Below are positions 1-8,424 of a DNA stretch of 64,000 nucleotides, one piece after another. Source of the stretch: Chitinophagaceae bacterium. GTDB lineage: Bacteria; Bacteroidota; Bacteroidia; Chitinophagales; Chitinophagaceae. Within the stretch, counting starts at the first letter, position 1. Every line of letters starts with the position of its first letter. The translations under genes and the position numbers were made by a program. Where the stretch lies: contig JAEUVK010000188.1 in NCBI GenBank assembly GCA_016787135.1, positions 1-64,000 of the forward strand, written 5' to 3'. A model generated the notes under the pieces. The model saw nothing but the letters and a program-made list of their open reading frames with translations, searched no databases and was not told where the DNA came from.

Positions 1-731
1 CTTTGATCTTATTGACTTCCTGTGACGGGCAAAAAGAGATAACTGTGAATCCCGATCTAAGCAATAACAGCGAAAAATGGAAAGCCACGGTCAGAAATAC
101 CGTATGGGCCATGGCCAGATCTTCTTTTGGCCCATTCAGAATGACCGGTTACGAAAAACTGGATTCACCCAAGCTCAGAACCAATTCACATAAAGCTATC
201 AGCTTCCATCTTTTTGGCCGCGACGAAACCTTTTCTCAAAGAAAAGTATATACACTTGATGTGGCCGGTCATTCAGATACTGCCCATGTACTGCTATTAC
301 TGTGGTTCAGGTCCAAAACATCAGAGCCTGGCTTTTTCAGTAAAAAAGAAAGTGAGGTATTAAGCGCCACCAAGGACGGGTTTGGTACGATAGTCATAAA
401 TAATGATACCGCTTCCTGGCAATTCAGTGTGGAATCATACGGAATAAGCTATCAGCATAGCCAGGATGTTCTCAAAAAAACCCGGGGTTATCTTTCGTAT
501 AAAGAAGATAGTATAGCCATTGAACCTGTGCTTACATTTTCAAATGGGAAGCCGGCTTTTGGTCATGTCAGTACAAAAGGGATCGTACTATCAGAAAAAA
601 ATGGTAAAACCATTGCCAGCCTTCAGTTACTCGGTAACAACTATGTATGGATACGAAAGGGCCTGCCCGATAAAACACAGCTTGCGATAGCCTCTTTGTT
701 TGCTACTATCCTTGGTTCGAAGGATCTGTGA
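1..731 (+). CDS. Putative lipoprotein of unknown function, 5' end outside window
   Basis: The open frame runs from the window edge (codon phase beginning at base 3) to a stop at 729-731. The first visible residues LILLTSC look like the end of a lipoprotein signal peptide with the lipobox Cys, so only a few N-terminal residues are probably missing. The remaining ~235 residues are mixed, Ser/Lys-rich and soluble-looking, with no motif I recognise. It converges on the E1 dehydrogenase gene with only 8 bases between the two stops. Envelope location is inferred from the lipobox; function is unknown. Confidence 0.75.
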   Translation, partial: LILLTSCDGQKEITVNPDLSNNSEKWKATVRNTVWAMARSSFGPFRMTGYEKLDSPKLRTNSHKAISFHLFGRDETFSQRKVYTLDVAGHSDTAHVLLLLWFRSKTSEPGFFSKKESEVLSATKDGFGTIVINNDTASWQFSVESYGISYQHSQDVLKKTRGYLSYKEDSIAIEPVLTFSNGKPAFGHVSTKGIVLSEKNGKTIASLQLLGNNYVWIRKGLPDKTQLAIASLFATILGSKDL

Positions 732-739
732 CCGGGCTA

Positions 740-2779
740 TCAATAGGTCATTAATTTCTGTATTACTTCATCCAGCCTTGATCTTGCCATGAAGTTACTT
801 TCCAGCTCCGTATTGAAAGGTATAGGTGTATCCAATGAAGCACAACGCATCACCGGGGCATCCAGTAAAGAGAAACAATTCTCTGCTATCCATGCAGCGA
901 TCTCTCCGCCGATACCCCCGGTCAGAGTATCCTCATGAAGGATCAATACCCTTCCGGTTCTTTGTACCGCCTCGCGGATGGCCATATAATCCAAAGGCAA
1001 TAAAGTACGCAGGTCAAGAATATCAATGGAAATTTCAGGATGTTCTGCCGCGTAGTCTTCCGCCCAGTGTACACCAGCACCATAGGTGATAATGGAAATG
1101 TCCTCCCCTTCCCGTACATGCCTGGCTTTGCCGATCTCAATTTCATAATACTCTTCCGGTACTGGCCCGCTTACAGCCCGGTACAATGCTTTATGTTCAA
1201 AATACATCACCGGGTTCGGATCGTTGATCGCAGCAATAAGCAATCCTTTAGCATCCATAGGTGTTGATGGATACACCACTTTCAATCCCGGAGTATGTAC
1301 AAACCACGCTTCATTACTTTGCGAATGAAACGGACCGGCGCCTACACCGCCACCTGTTGGCATTCTTATCACCACATCTGCATTCTGTCCCCAGCGATAG
1401 TGGATCTTTGCGAGGTTATTGATGATCTGGTTAAACCCTGCTGTTACAAAATCGGCAAACTGCATTTCCATCATACTCTTGAACCCTTCGAGGTTTAAGC
1501 CCAATGCAGCGCCGACAATAGCACTTTCACATAAAGGTGTATTTCTCACTCTTTCTTTTCCAAAGTCAGTGACAAAGCCTTCCGTGATCTTGAAGGCGCC
1601 ACCATATTCGGCAATATCCTGCCCCATCAGCACCAGGTTTGGATGTTTTTGCATGGATTGGTAAAGACCTTGCCTGATAGCATCTATTAAACGGAGATCA
1701 TGAGTGGTGAGTGGTGAGTGGTGGGTAAGGTTCGAATTATCTATGATCTTCACTTCTGACCTCCAGCCTCCTGCTTCTACCTTTGCTGCATACACATCTC
1801 CCAGTTCGTCTTCAGTATTCACTTCAACAGGACCTGCTGCAAATCCGGTCTGCAATTCACTTTCTATCTTTTCTTTGAACTCATTCTTGATATTCTCTGC
1901 ATCATGCTCTCTTAATACGCCGGATGATAACAGATATTGTTCAAAATTTTTGATCGGGTCTTTCATTTCCCATAATTTGAACAGTTCCTGCGGCACATAT
2001 TTGGTTCCGCTGGCTTCTTCATGTCCGCGCATACGAAAAGTGATACACTCGATGAGATAAGGCCGCTGACTTTTCACGCAAAACTCCCTTACACCCTTAA
2101 TGGTATCATACACGGTGAGAATATTATTACCGTCTATCTGTATCCCCTCCATGCCATAGCCTTTAGCTTTATCCACCAGACTGATACACCGGTATTGTTC
2201 TTCTGTAGGTGTGCTCAGCCCGTATCCATTGTTTTCAATCAGAAATATTACCGGCAGATCCCATACGGCTGCTACATTTAACGCTTCATGAAAATCACCT
2301 TCGCTGGTACCTCCGTCACCGGTGAATGCTAACGAAACCTTTTTTTCTTTTTTCAATTTACAGGCCAGCGCTACTCCATCTGCTATGGCCAACTGCGGGC
2401 CAAGATGCGAGATCATTCCGCAGATGTGATATTCTTTATTGCCAAAATGAAAACTTCTTTCCCTTCCTTTGCTATACCCTTCCTGCGATCCCTGCCATTG
2501 CATAAAAAGTTTGCTTAATGGCATATTCCTGGTGGTGAAAACACCGAGATTCCTGTGTAAAGGCATTACCCATTCATCTTCCTGCATAGCGAGTGCAGCG
2601 CCAACGGCAATGGCTTCCTGCCCGATACCGCTGAACCATTTGGAGATTTTTCCCTGGCGCAGTAGTACCAGCATTTTTTCTTCTATCATACGTGGCCATA
2701 ACAGGCTGCGGTAAAAATGTACAAGCTGTTCGTTGGTTAACCCTTTCCTGTCGAATTGCATGGCTGCAAGTTCCACCAT
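740..2779 (-). CDS. Fused 2-oxo-acid dehydrogenase E1 component, alpha and beta subunits
   Basis: Thiamine-diphosphate-dependent E1 of a branched-chain 2-oxo-acid or pyruvate dehydrogenase complex, which decarboxylates the 2-oxo acid and passes the acyl group to E2 lipoate. Residues 1 to ~330 are the alpha part, with the TPP/Mg motif GDGGTSEG at 154-161 and NN at 183-184. Residues ~362-679 are the beta part, starting LRLIDAIRQGL and carrying the GQDIAEYGG motif. In most bacteria these are two proteins; single-chain E1 is common in Bacteroidota. The linker at about residues 340-362 includes ten residues (351-360) encoded by a 7-bp tandem repeat (see finding). Start is ATG at 2779; ATG seven codons in is an alternative. 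Which 2-oxo acid is used cannot be told from sequence alone. Confidence 0.93.
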   Translation of the reverse strand: MVELAAMQFDRKGLTNEQLVHFYRSLLWPRMIEEKMLVLLRQGKISKWFSGIGQEAIAVGAALAMQEDEWVMPLHRNLGVFTTRNMPLSKLFMQWQGSQEGYSKGRERSFHFGNKEYHICGMISHLGPQLAIADGVALACKLKKEKKVSLAFTGDGGTSEGDFHEALNVAAVWDLPVIFLIENNGYGLSTPTEEQYRCISLVDKAKGYGMEGIQIDGNNILTVYDTIKGVREFCVKSQRPYLIECITFRMRGHEEASGTKYVPQELFKLWEMKDPIKNFEQYLLSSGVLREHDAENIKNEFKEKIESELQTGFAAGPVEVNTEDELGDVYAAKVEAGGWRSEVKIIDNSNLTHHSPLTTHDLRLIDAIRQGLYQSMQKHPNLVLMGQDIAEYGGAFKITEGFVTDFGKERVRNTPLCESAIVGAALGLNLEGFKSMMEMQFADFVTAGFNQIINNLAKIHYRWGQNADVVIRMPTGGGVGAGPFHSQSNEAWFVHTPGLKVVYPSTPMDAKGLLIAAINDPNPVMYFEHKALYRAVSGPVPEEYYEIEIGKARHVREGEDISIITYGAGVHWAEDYAAEHPEISIDILDLRTLLPLDYMAIREAVQRTGRVLILHEDTLTGGIGGEIAAWIAENCFSLLDAPVMRCASLDTPIPFNTELESNFMARSRLDEVIQKLMTY
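1702..1729. repeat. Heptamer tandem repeat inside the E1 linker
   Basis: Three exact copies of GAGTGGT (plus strand, 1702-1722) followed by the related GGGTAAG. It lies in frame within the fused E1 gene, exactly at the alpha/beta junction, and is read on the minus strand as a His/Thr/Ser/Pro/Leu-rich linker. Similar 7-8 bp periodic tracts lie between genes elsewhere in the window. Confidence 0.85.
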
Positions 2780-2815
2780 TCGGGTGGAATTAACAAAGAG
2801 GCCGCGTGAAAGTAA

Positions 2816-3169
2816 TTATTCTTCCCGACGCTGGCGGTCTTCCTCTCTGAACAACAAAGAGGTGATCAGTGTCAGTAATAGGCTAAATAAAAGGCCTGAG
2901 CCAAAATTGTCAATCTTAAACCCTTTTACCCAATCGCTGGCTAAAAGGACAGTGATGGTGTTTATGATAAAAAGAAATAAACCAAAAGTGAGTAGGGTAA
3001 GAGGTAAAGTGAAAATGATCAGAACGGGTTTCAGGAATACATTGAGCAAGCCTAATACAACAGCAAACCAGATAGCCGTGATATAGCTATCCACATGGAT
3101 CCCGGGAAGAACCTGCGCCAGTAAAAAAGTAATGGCGGCTGAGACAAGCAGGCGAATGATCAATTTCAA
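2816..3169 (-). CDS. Phage holin family IV-like small membrane protein (YvlD type)
   Basis: A 117-residue protein with four hydrophobic segments (about residues 5-22, 28-50, 55-80, 90-108) and the conserved pattern LLNxxLKPVLxxxTLPLTLLTFGLF of the Phage_holin_4_2/YvlD family. Members are chromosomal membrane proteins of unclear role, not phage lysis genes; nothing phage-like lies nearby. The start codon appears to be TTG: the family's usual N-terminus MKLIIRLL begins exactly there and no in-frame ATG precedes it. A TANNTTTG-type -7 box at 3189-3196 gives a leader of roughly a dozen bases. Confidence 0.85.
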   Translation of the reverse strand: MKLIIRLLVSAAITFLLAQVLPGIHVDSYITAIWFAVVLGLLNVFLKPVLIIFTLPLTLLTFGLFLFIINTITVLLASDWVKGFKIDNFGSGLLFSLLLTLITSLLFREEDRQRREE

Positions 3170-3188
3170 ATGCGTGATTTTATACTGG

Positions 3189-3196
3189 CAAAACTA
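3189..3196 (-). promoter_or_regulatory. Bacteroidota -7 box upstream of the holin-like gene
   Basis: TAGTTTTG on the minus strand matches TANNTTTG exactly. It sits 20 bases before the TTG start of the holin-like gene and just downstream of the M16 peptidase stop. No clear -33 TTTG at the ideal distance, so it is a partial match. Confidence 0.4.
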
Positions 3197-3200
3197 CTGT

Positions 3201-4493
3201 TTACACCACCACAAGCTCATAAAATTCTTCCGGCCTGAGATATTTTTGTGCCAGCTCCTGCAGCTCTCCGGCAGAGATGGTTTTGATCGTATTGATGGAG
3301 TTATAGAAATAATTTTCATCAAGTCCGTTCAGAATAATATTCTTCCATCTTGCTATGATCTGGAAGGGGCCATCGAGGTCACCAAGGATACTTCCCATCA
3401 TGTAATTGCGGACCAGTAATAACTCTTCATCGCCGACCGGTTCCTCCCGTAAGTCCTCCATTTCCTTATACACCTCACTGATTGTTGCTTCACAAACATC
3501 TTTACCTGCTTCTGTGCTGATCATCCAGGCTGACTCATGAATATGATTCTGCAAATAACTATGGATACCGTACGTATAACCTTTATCTTCCCGTATGTTG
3601 CTCATCAGCCTAGAGCCAAAGAAACCTCCAAACAAGCTATTCAGCACCTGCACTTTTAAAAAGTCAGGATGGTGGCGATTGGGAAATGGCCTTGCAATAC
3701 GCACAGAACCCTGAACCCCTTCAGCATTATTGATCACACGGAATTTTCTTTCTGAAGAAGGTTGTGTGCTGATCTTCTTCCCCAAAATAGGGTCATTGCC
3801 AAGATCCCCAAAATTATCATTTAGCAATTGTTCAAGATTAGCGGGCAGTCTCCCTGCAACAAACATCACAAACTTCCCTTGTCTGTAATACCGATCATAA
3901 AAATCAAAAAGCTGTTGCTTATTCAGGTGTTCAAAATCTTCTTCTTTGGTATATCTTCCGTAAGGGTGTTGTTCGCCATACAGGTAAACATCGATCAGCC
4001 TTCCGGCAACAAACTCACTTTTTTTCAGGTTTACCTTCAGCCGCTGTTTCATGTTCTGCTGGTAAATAGCCAGTTCATCTTCCGGCATCGCAGAGTCGGT
4101 CAGTAATTCCCTGACGGCCGGTAACAATTCACCTACATGTTTTGTAAGACAATGAAGTGATACAGTCGCCGTTTCATTATAGCAAGCTCTGTTCAGGTAA
4201 GACCCATAATACTCAAAATGCTCATTGACCTGGAAAGCTGATTTATGACGGGTGCCGTTCTTTAATAAGAAATTGGTCGTGGCGGCCACCAGGTTCTGAT
4301 CCTCATACCAGTTTCCGGCATAGAACACCCATTCGATCGACATCACTTCCTCCGCCCCGGCATCAATCGTATATACGTCCACCCCGTTCTTGAGTGTTAA
4401 TTTTTTATACGGCTTCAGCTGCAGGTTGAAATTGACCGCATCCACTATTGCCGGGGCTACTTTTCTATCTAACCCTTTTATTGTTTCAATCAT
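3201..4493 (-). CDS. M16-family peptidase homologue, non-catalytic partner
   Basis: A 430-residue member of the M16 (pitrilysin/processing-peptidase) family. The two-lobed M16 layout is visible, including the C-terminal half with the GFFGSRLMSNIREDKGYTYG stretch typical of the substrate-binding lobe. The zinc motif HxxEH is absent: the aligned place near residues 72-80 reads TTNFLLKNG. It is therefore most likely the regulatory half of a heterodimer with the gene immediately upstream, one base away in the same operon. In the family, such active/inactive pairs degrade small peptides or process proteins. It probably acts in the cytoplasm or periplasm; no clear signal peptide is visible. Confidence 0.9.
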   Translation of the reverse strand: MIETIKGLDRKVAPAIVDAVNFNLQLKPYKKLTLKNGVDVYTIDAGAEEVMSIEWVFYAGNWYEDQNLVAATTNFLLKNGTRHKSAFQVNEHFEYYGSYLNRACYNETATVSLHCLTKHVGELLPAVRELLTDSAMPEDELAIYQQNMKQRLKVNLKKSEFVAGRLIDVYLYGEQHPYGRYTKEEDFEHLNKQQLFDFYDRYYRQGKFVMFVAGRLPANLEQLLNDNFGDLGNDPILGKKISTQPSSERKFRVINNAEGVQGSVRIARPFPNRHHPDFLKVQVLNSLFGGFFGSRLMSNIREDKGYTYGIHSYLQNHIHESAWMISTEAGKDVCEATISEVYKEMEDLREEPVGDEELLLVRNYMMGSILGDLDGPFQIIARWKNIILNGLDENYFYNSINTIKTISAGELQELAQKYLRPEEFYELVVV

Positions 4494-4494
4494 A

Positions 4495-5733
4495 TCAATT
4501 ACCTGAATAATAATACAACGTATTGCTGTTCTCTTTCCTGAAAATATTACGGCTTTCCTGCAAAATATCTTCTGTTGTCACTGAGCCATATTTCTCCAGT
4601 TCGAAATTCATCCATGAAGCATCACCAAGCAACTCATAGTAAGCGAGGCTGTTAGCCCTGTTCATCACACTCATATCCTCGAAGGCCATCATGCTTTCTG
4701 TCTTGTTCTTCACTTTTTGTAATTCTGTTTCTGCCACCAGTTCACTCTTCATCTTATCCAGTTCAATTTCGATGGCTCTTTCAGCTTCTTCCATCTTTAC
4801 CCCTTTTACCAATTTACCTTCTATGCAAAGCAAACCGGCATCGGTACTTCCATAATGATAACATTCGATATTGCTGAATAATTGCTTCTCTTTTACCAAT
4901 GATTGATATAGCCTCGATGAGCCTCCTCCGCTGAGAATATCGGTCAGCAGGTCTGTGATGTAATATCGCCTGTCCAATCTTGGATAGATATGCCAGCATT
5001 TATATAAAGCATCCAGCGGCACATTGGCTTTTATTTCCAATTGTCGTTCTTCCCGTTGTTCGGGCTCCTGCGGCAGGTTACGCTTGTATTTTTCTCCTGC
5101 GGGAATATCTCCAAACCATTTTTCTGCCAACGTTTTTACTTTCTCTGTTGTTACATTCCCGGCTACGACCATGATAGCATTGACCGGTCTGTAATATTTA
5201 AAGAAGAATTCCTTTACGTCTTCCAGCTTTGCATTTTCCACATGAGAAAGTTCTTTACCGATGGTCATCCACCGGTAGGGATGTCTTGTATAGGCCAGTT
5301 CTCTCATTTTGTGCCATACATCGCCATACGGCTTGGCGATATAATGCTCTTTGAATTCTTCACATACCACTTTTCTTTGCACATCCAGGCTTTTTTCACC
5401 AAAGGCAAGGGACAACATACGGTCGCTTTCTAACCAGAAAGCCGTTTCAAGGTTTTCAGCAGGAAGCTGAATGTAATAATTAGTAAGGTCGTTAGTGGTA
5501 TAAGCATTATTCTCACCTCCGGCCATCTGTAAAGGCTCGTCATAATTGGGAATATTTACAGAGCCGCCAAACATCAGGTGTTCGAATAAATGGGCAAAAC
5601 CTGTTCTTTCGGGATTTTCATCCCTGGCTCCTACATCATACATGATATTCATCACCGCCATCGGTGTGGATGTATCCTGGTGAACAATGACCCTCAGGCC
5701 ATTGGCCAGGGTAAATTTTTCAAATTGGATCAT
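4495..5733 (-). CDS. M16-family zinc metallopeptidase, catalytic subunit
   Basis: A 412-residue insulinase/pitrilysin-type peptidase. The inverted zinc motif HLFEH is at residues 48-52 (His48, Glu51, His52), and acidic residues Glu125/Glu126 lie about 75 residues later where the third ligand is expected. The second half carries the GGGSSRLYQSLVKEKQL stretch of the non-catalytic lobe. It is the promoter-proximal gene of a two-gene operon with the degenerate M16 partner, and the two products probably form the working enzyme. A good TCTG-19-TACTTTTG promoter lies at 5767-5797, giving a ~30-base leader. Confidence 0.94.
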   Translation of the reverse strand: MIQFEKFTLANGLRVIVHQDTSTPMAVMNIMYDVGARDENPERTGFAHLFEHLMFGGSVNIPNYDEPLQMAGGENNAYTTNDLTNYYIQLPAENLETAFWLESDRMLSLAFGEKSLDVQRKVVCEEFKEHYIAKPYGDVWHKMRELAYTRHPYRWMTIGKELSHVENAKLEDVKEFFFKYYRPVNAIMVVAGNVTTEKVKTLAEKWFGDIPAGEKYKRNLPQEPEQREERQLEIKANVPLDALYKCWHIYPRLDRRYYITDLLTDILSGGGSSRLYQSLVKEKQLFSNIECYHYGSTDAGLLCIEGKLVKGVKMEEAERAIEIELDKMKSELVAETELQKVKNKTESMMAFEDMSVMNRANSLAYYELLGDASWMNFELEKYGSVTTEDILQESRNIFRKENSNTLYYYSGN

Positions 5734-5766
5734 AATGAAATAACAGTGGCTTACAGCTAAAGTTTA

Positions 5767-5797
5767 CAAAAGTATCGAAAAATAGTGCTTCTGCAGA
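5767..5797 (-). promoter_or_regulatory. Promoter of the M16 peptidase operon
   Basis: Minus strand: -33 element TCTG (5794-5797), 19-base spacer, -7 element TACTTTTG (5767-5774). This fits the Bacteroidota consensus TTTG-N19-TANNTTTG with one mismatch. Confidence 0.6.
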
Positions 5798-5803
5798 ATG
5801 AAA

Positions 5804-5840
5804 GGCATTACCCGTTTCGGTTAACAAATCCCGGTAATGC
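5804..5840 (-). terminator. Possible terminator after the retropepsin/PDZ gene
   Basis: An 8-base perfect inverted repeat, GCATTACC (5805-5812) against GGTAATGC (5833-5840), with a 20-base loop. It sits directly at the stop codon. The following minus-strand tract is only moderately T-rich, so termination is likely but not certain. Confidence 0.45.
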
Positions 5841-7033
5841 TACAAAATGCTTTTGACCTTGAATTCGATCTGTTTCAATTCCCCGTCACGTCTTACTATC
5901 ATTTTGAGTCTTTCGTTGGCTGATTGCAGGGCGATTTTATATTGATTGAGGTTACCGGAAAAATTGTTATTGATGGCCACTACAATATCGCCTTCCCTGA
6001 GACCGGCAGATTCTGCTGGTGATCCTTTGGCGACATCACCAACCTCTACCAACCCATTTACAAAGTACAATTCAATGCCTGAGTAGGAATAATCAAAAGG
6101 ATCACGGTAATGCGAATTAGGTATCATGTAAATATCCCTTTTCTCGTAATTGATTATAGTATTGAAACGACGCAGCAGGTCATTACCGATAAGCCCCCCG
6201 AGATAAGGGTAAGACGTGACATTATATACATCATCAAAAATATAGGTAGGCACATTACGAAAGCGATAAGGTCCGAATTTGAACTCTTTGACGACGGTCA
6301 CATGCATATCAATTTTTCCGCCAACCCCTTCACCTTCTTTGGCAAAAAGTTTTCTTTTCCTGCTGAGAATGGCGCTGTCCTCTGCAAAGTCCCTGGAAAG
6401 CATCAGGCATACACCGGCGCCAATATCATGCAGAAACCTGGCAGTAAGGGTATGTTCATCTTTTACCCTTGCAAACTGAACAGGCAATGTGCTCAGAATG
6501 GGTTTGGTCAGAAACCCGCCTCTTGGGTAACGAATGGTTCCTTTGCTGCAAAAATCAAGTTTGAGGCTGTCATAATTGATCTTAACGATATAGCGGCTCA
6601 GTACCGAATAACCGATTATGCCGTCTATCTGTTCGCCATATACAGTGGTCAGAATGGAATAATCATTTACATGAAAATCGAGGTTGTCAACCGTAAGGCC
6701 GGGAAAATGAAGTTTTCTTTTATACAAAAAACCTACTTTCTTGATACCGGCAATACCCCTGATGGTCTTGTCCGTTTGTTCCGGCACAAGTTTAAGTTTC
6801 GACACCGTAGTAGAGTCAAGCGAAATACCACTGCTCCCGCTGTCAAGGATAAAATTCAACGTATCGGCAAACTCATCCAGTGTGGCCCTGAGAATGATCA
6901 CCCCACCCGTAAGCTGGGTAAAAGGGATGCGGGTAAGCAACCGGGATGGTGGTTCAATGAATTCTTCCTGGGCCTTTACAAAAGAAGTGGCTAAGAACAC
7001 AGCGATGGCAGTTACAAATATCTTTTTCATCAT
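5840..7033 (-). CDS. Retropepsin-like aspartic protease with PDZ domain
   Basis: A 397-residue exported protein. Residues 1-21 form a signal peptide ending in FVKAQ. Two aspartyl-protease-like halves follow: the first has FILDSGSSG with Asp64 in D-S-G; the second has HDIGAG near residue 210 and the GLIGNDLLRRF stretch typical of retropepsin-like proteins. Residues ~310-390 form a PDZ domain (VNGLVEVGDVAKGSPAESAG, GDIVVAINN). The combination is common in Bacteroidota, and the PDZ domain is presumed to hold substrate C-termini. In the second half the usual DTG reads D-I-G, so activity is probable but not proven. Start is one of two adjacent ATGs (7033 or 7030). Confidence 0.88.
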   Translation of the reverse strand: MMKKIFVTAIAVFLATSFVKAQEEFIEPPSRLLTRIPFTQLTGGVIILRATLDEFADTLNFILDSGSSGISLDSTTVSKLKLVPEQTDKTIRGIAGIKKVGFLYKRKLHFPGLTVDNLDFHVNDYSILTTVYGEQIDGIIGYSVLSRYIVKINYDSLKLDFCSKGTIRYPRGGFLTKPILSTLPVQFARVKDEHTLTARFLHDIGAGVCLMLSRDFAEDSAILSRKRKLFAKEGEGVGGKIDMHVTVVKEFKFGPYRFRNVPTYIFDDVYNVTSYPYLGGLIGNDLLRRFNTIINYEKRDIYMIPNSHYRDPFDYSYSGIELYFVNGLVEVGDVAKGSPAESAGLREGDIVVAINNNFSGNLNQYKIALQSANERLKMIVRRDGELKQIEFKVKSIL

Positions 7034-7237
7034 GCGAATCGTTTGGTAAGCAATAGTTAGGAATAATGAGACAGGTCATACCAACTGATATGATGCAGCG
7101 CCGGTTACTTTGCTAAATGTAGCGTATAAATCCCCTTTGTCAAAACCATTCAGCCCATTTTCTCCTTTTGACGGACCTATGCGGCTTACGATCCGATAAG
7201 CAATCCGGTAAACCTCATAGATTTGCTGTTTCCCCTG

Positions 7238-7245
7238 TAATTTTG
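7238..7245 (+). promoter_or_regulatory. -7 box immediately upstream of mqnC
   Basis: TAATTTTG matches TANNTTTG exactly and ends 7 bases before the ATG at 7253. If used, the transcript would start at or within a few bases of the start codon (leaderless or nearly so). A TTTG exists at 7222-7225 but only 12 bases away, not the usual 19. Confidence 0.4.
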
Positions 7246-7252
7246 CAGCCTC

Positions 7253-8383
7253 ATGAGTAAACAACTACAAGAGCTATATAGTAAAGCTGCTGATGGGAGT
7301 TTCCTGACTGTAGAAGAAGGTGTTTTTCTTTATCATCGTGCCCCCGTTGCTGACCTGATGTTCATCGCAGATGAGCTTCGGAAAAAACAGGTGCCGCATG
7401 GTAAAGTAACATGGCAGATAGACCGCAATGTGAACACGACCAATGTGTGTATCGCTAATTGCAAGTTTTGTAACTTCTATCGCATACCGGGTCACACGGA
7501 AGCCTATATAACTGACATGCCAACCTACAGAAAAAAGATCGCGGAGACCTTAAAATATGGCGGCGATCAGTTATTGCTGCAAGGTGGTCATCATCCTGAG
7601 CTGGGTTTGCAGTTTTATACTGATACTTTCAGCCAGATCAAAAAAGAATTCCCTACGATCAAATTACATGCGCTGGGACCACCCGAGGTAGCGCATATCA
7701 CCAAACTGGAAAAGTCAACCCACCATGAAGTATTGATGGAACTGAAAAAAGCCGGCCTTGATTCATTGCCCGGTGCAGGGGCTGAAATACTGATCGATCG
7801 TGTCAGACGCCTGATCAGTAAGGGTAAATGCGGGGCACAGGAATGGCTTGACATCATGCATGAAGCGCATAAGCTGAATATCACTACTTCTGCGACGATG
7901 ATGTTTGGTCATGTGGAAACAATAGAAGAACGCTTTGAACACCTGGTGAAAATAAGAGAAGTACAAAGCCACAAACCGGAACAGGCAAAAGGTTTTCTTG
8001 CCTTTATTCCCTGGACATTTCAGGATGCAGATACTTTGCTTGCAAAGATTCGTGGTGTACACAATCTTACTACTCCCGAGGAATATATCCGGATGATCGC
8101 CCTGAGCCGCATTATGCTGCCAAACGTAAAGAACATACAGGCAAGCTGGTTAACTGTAGGTAAACAAACAGCACAGCTTTGTCTCAACGCTGGCGCTAAT
8201 GATTTTGGCTCCATCATGATCGAAGAAAATGTGGTGAGTGCTGCTGGCGCCCCGCATCGTTTTACTTACAGAACAATACAGGAGGCTATCCGTGAAGCAG
8301 GGTTCGAACCTCAATTGCGTAACCAGCAGTATGAGTGGAGAGAAATACCGGAAATGATTGAGGAACAGGTGATCAATTATTAA
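7253..8383 (+). CDS. mqnC: Cyclic dehypoxanthinyl futalosine synthase (menaquinone, futalosine route)
   Basis: Radical SAM enzyme that converts dehypoxanthine futalosine to its cyclic form in the futalosine pathway of menaquinone synthesis, in the cytoplasm. At 376 residues it has the usual family length. The 4Fe-4S cluster motif CxxxCxxC is at Cys66, Cys70 and Cys73 (CIANCKFC), followed by NFYRIPGHTEAY. The GGDQLLLQGGHHPELG and LHALGPPEV stretches are characteristic of MqnC rather than MqnE. The DUF3817 gene follows 41 bases downstream. Presence of MqnC implies that this organism makes menaquinone by the futalosine route; the partner genes are outside the window. Confidence 0.95.
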   Translation: MSKQLQELYSKAADGSFLTVEEGVFLYHRAPVADLMFIADELRKKQVPHGKVTWQIDRNVNTTNVCIANCKFCNFYRIPGHTEAYITDMPTYRKKIAETLKYGGDQLLLQGGHHPELGLQFYTDTFSQIKKEFPTIKLHALGPPEVAHITKLEKSTHHEVLMELKKAGLDSLPGAGAEILIDRVRRLISKGKCGAQEWLDIMHEAHKLNITTSATMMFGHVETIEERFEHLVKIREVQSHKPEQAKGFLAFIPWTFQDADTLLAKIRGVHNLTTPEEYIRMIALSRIMLPNVKNIQASWLTVGKQTAQLCLNAGANDFGSIMIEENVVSAAGAPHRFTYRTIQEAIREAGFEPQLRNQQYEWREIPEMIEEQVINY

Positions 8384-8386
8384 AAG

Positions 8387-8400
8387 ATAGCGGTCGCTAT
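8387..8400. promoter_or_regulatory. Perfect palindrome between mqnC and DUF3817 gene
   Basis: ATAGCG-GT-CGCTAT, a six-base inverted repeat, starts 3 bases after the mqnC stop and lies 25 bases before the next ATG. It is followed by AT-rich sequence without a T run, so it fits an operator or mRNA hairpin better than a terminator. Role unknown. Confidence 0.35.
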
Positions 8401-8424
8401 ATAATTAAATGCGAATCATACACT

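Noticed and set aside
2816..3169. Holin-like gene as sign of a prophage
   Set aside because: The family is chromosomal in many bacteria; no other phage gene is nearby and neighbours are housekeeping genes.
6110..6994. Long open frame (294 codons) on the plus strand
   Set aside because: It lies entirely opposite the retropepsin/PDZ gene, which has a signal peptide and clear domains; the antisense product has no recognisable features.
7076..7264. 62-codon minus-strand frame in the gap before mqnC
   Set aside because: Overlaps the mqnC start, has no recognisable family or signal, and is within the range expected by chance.
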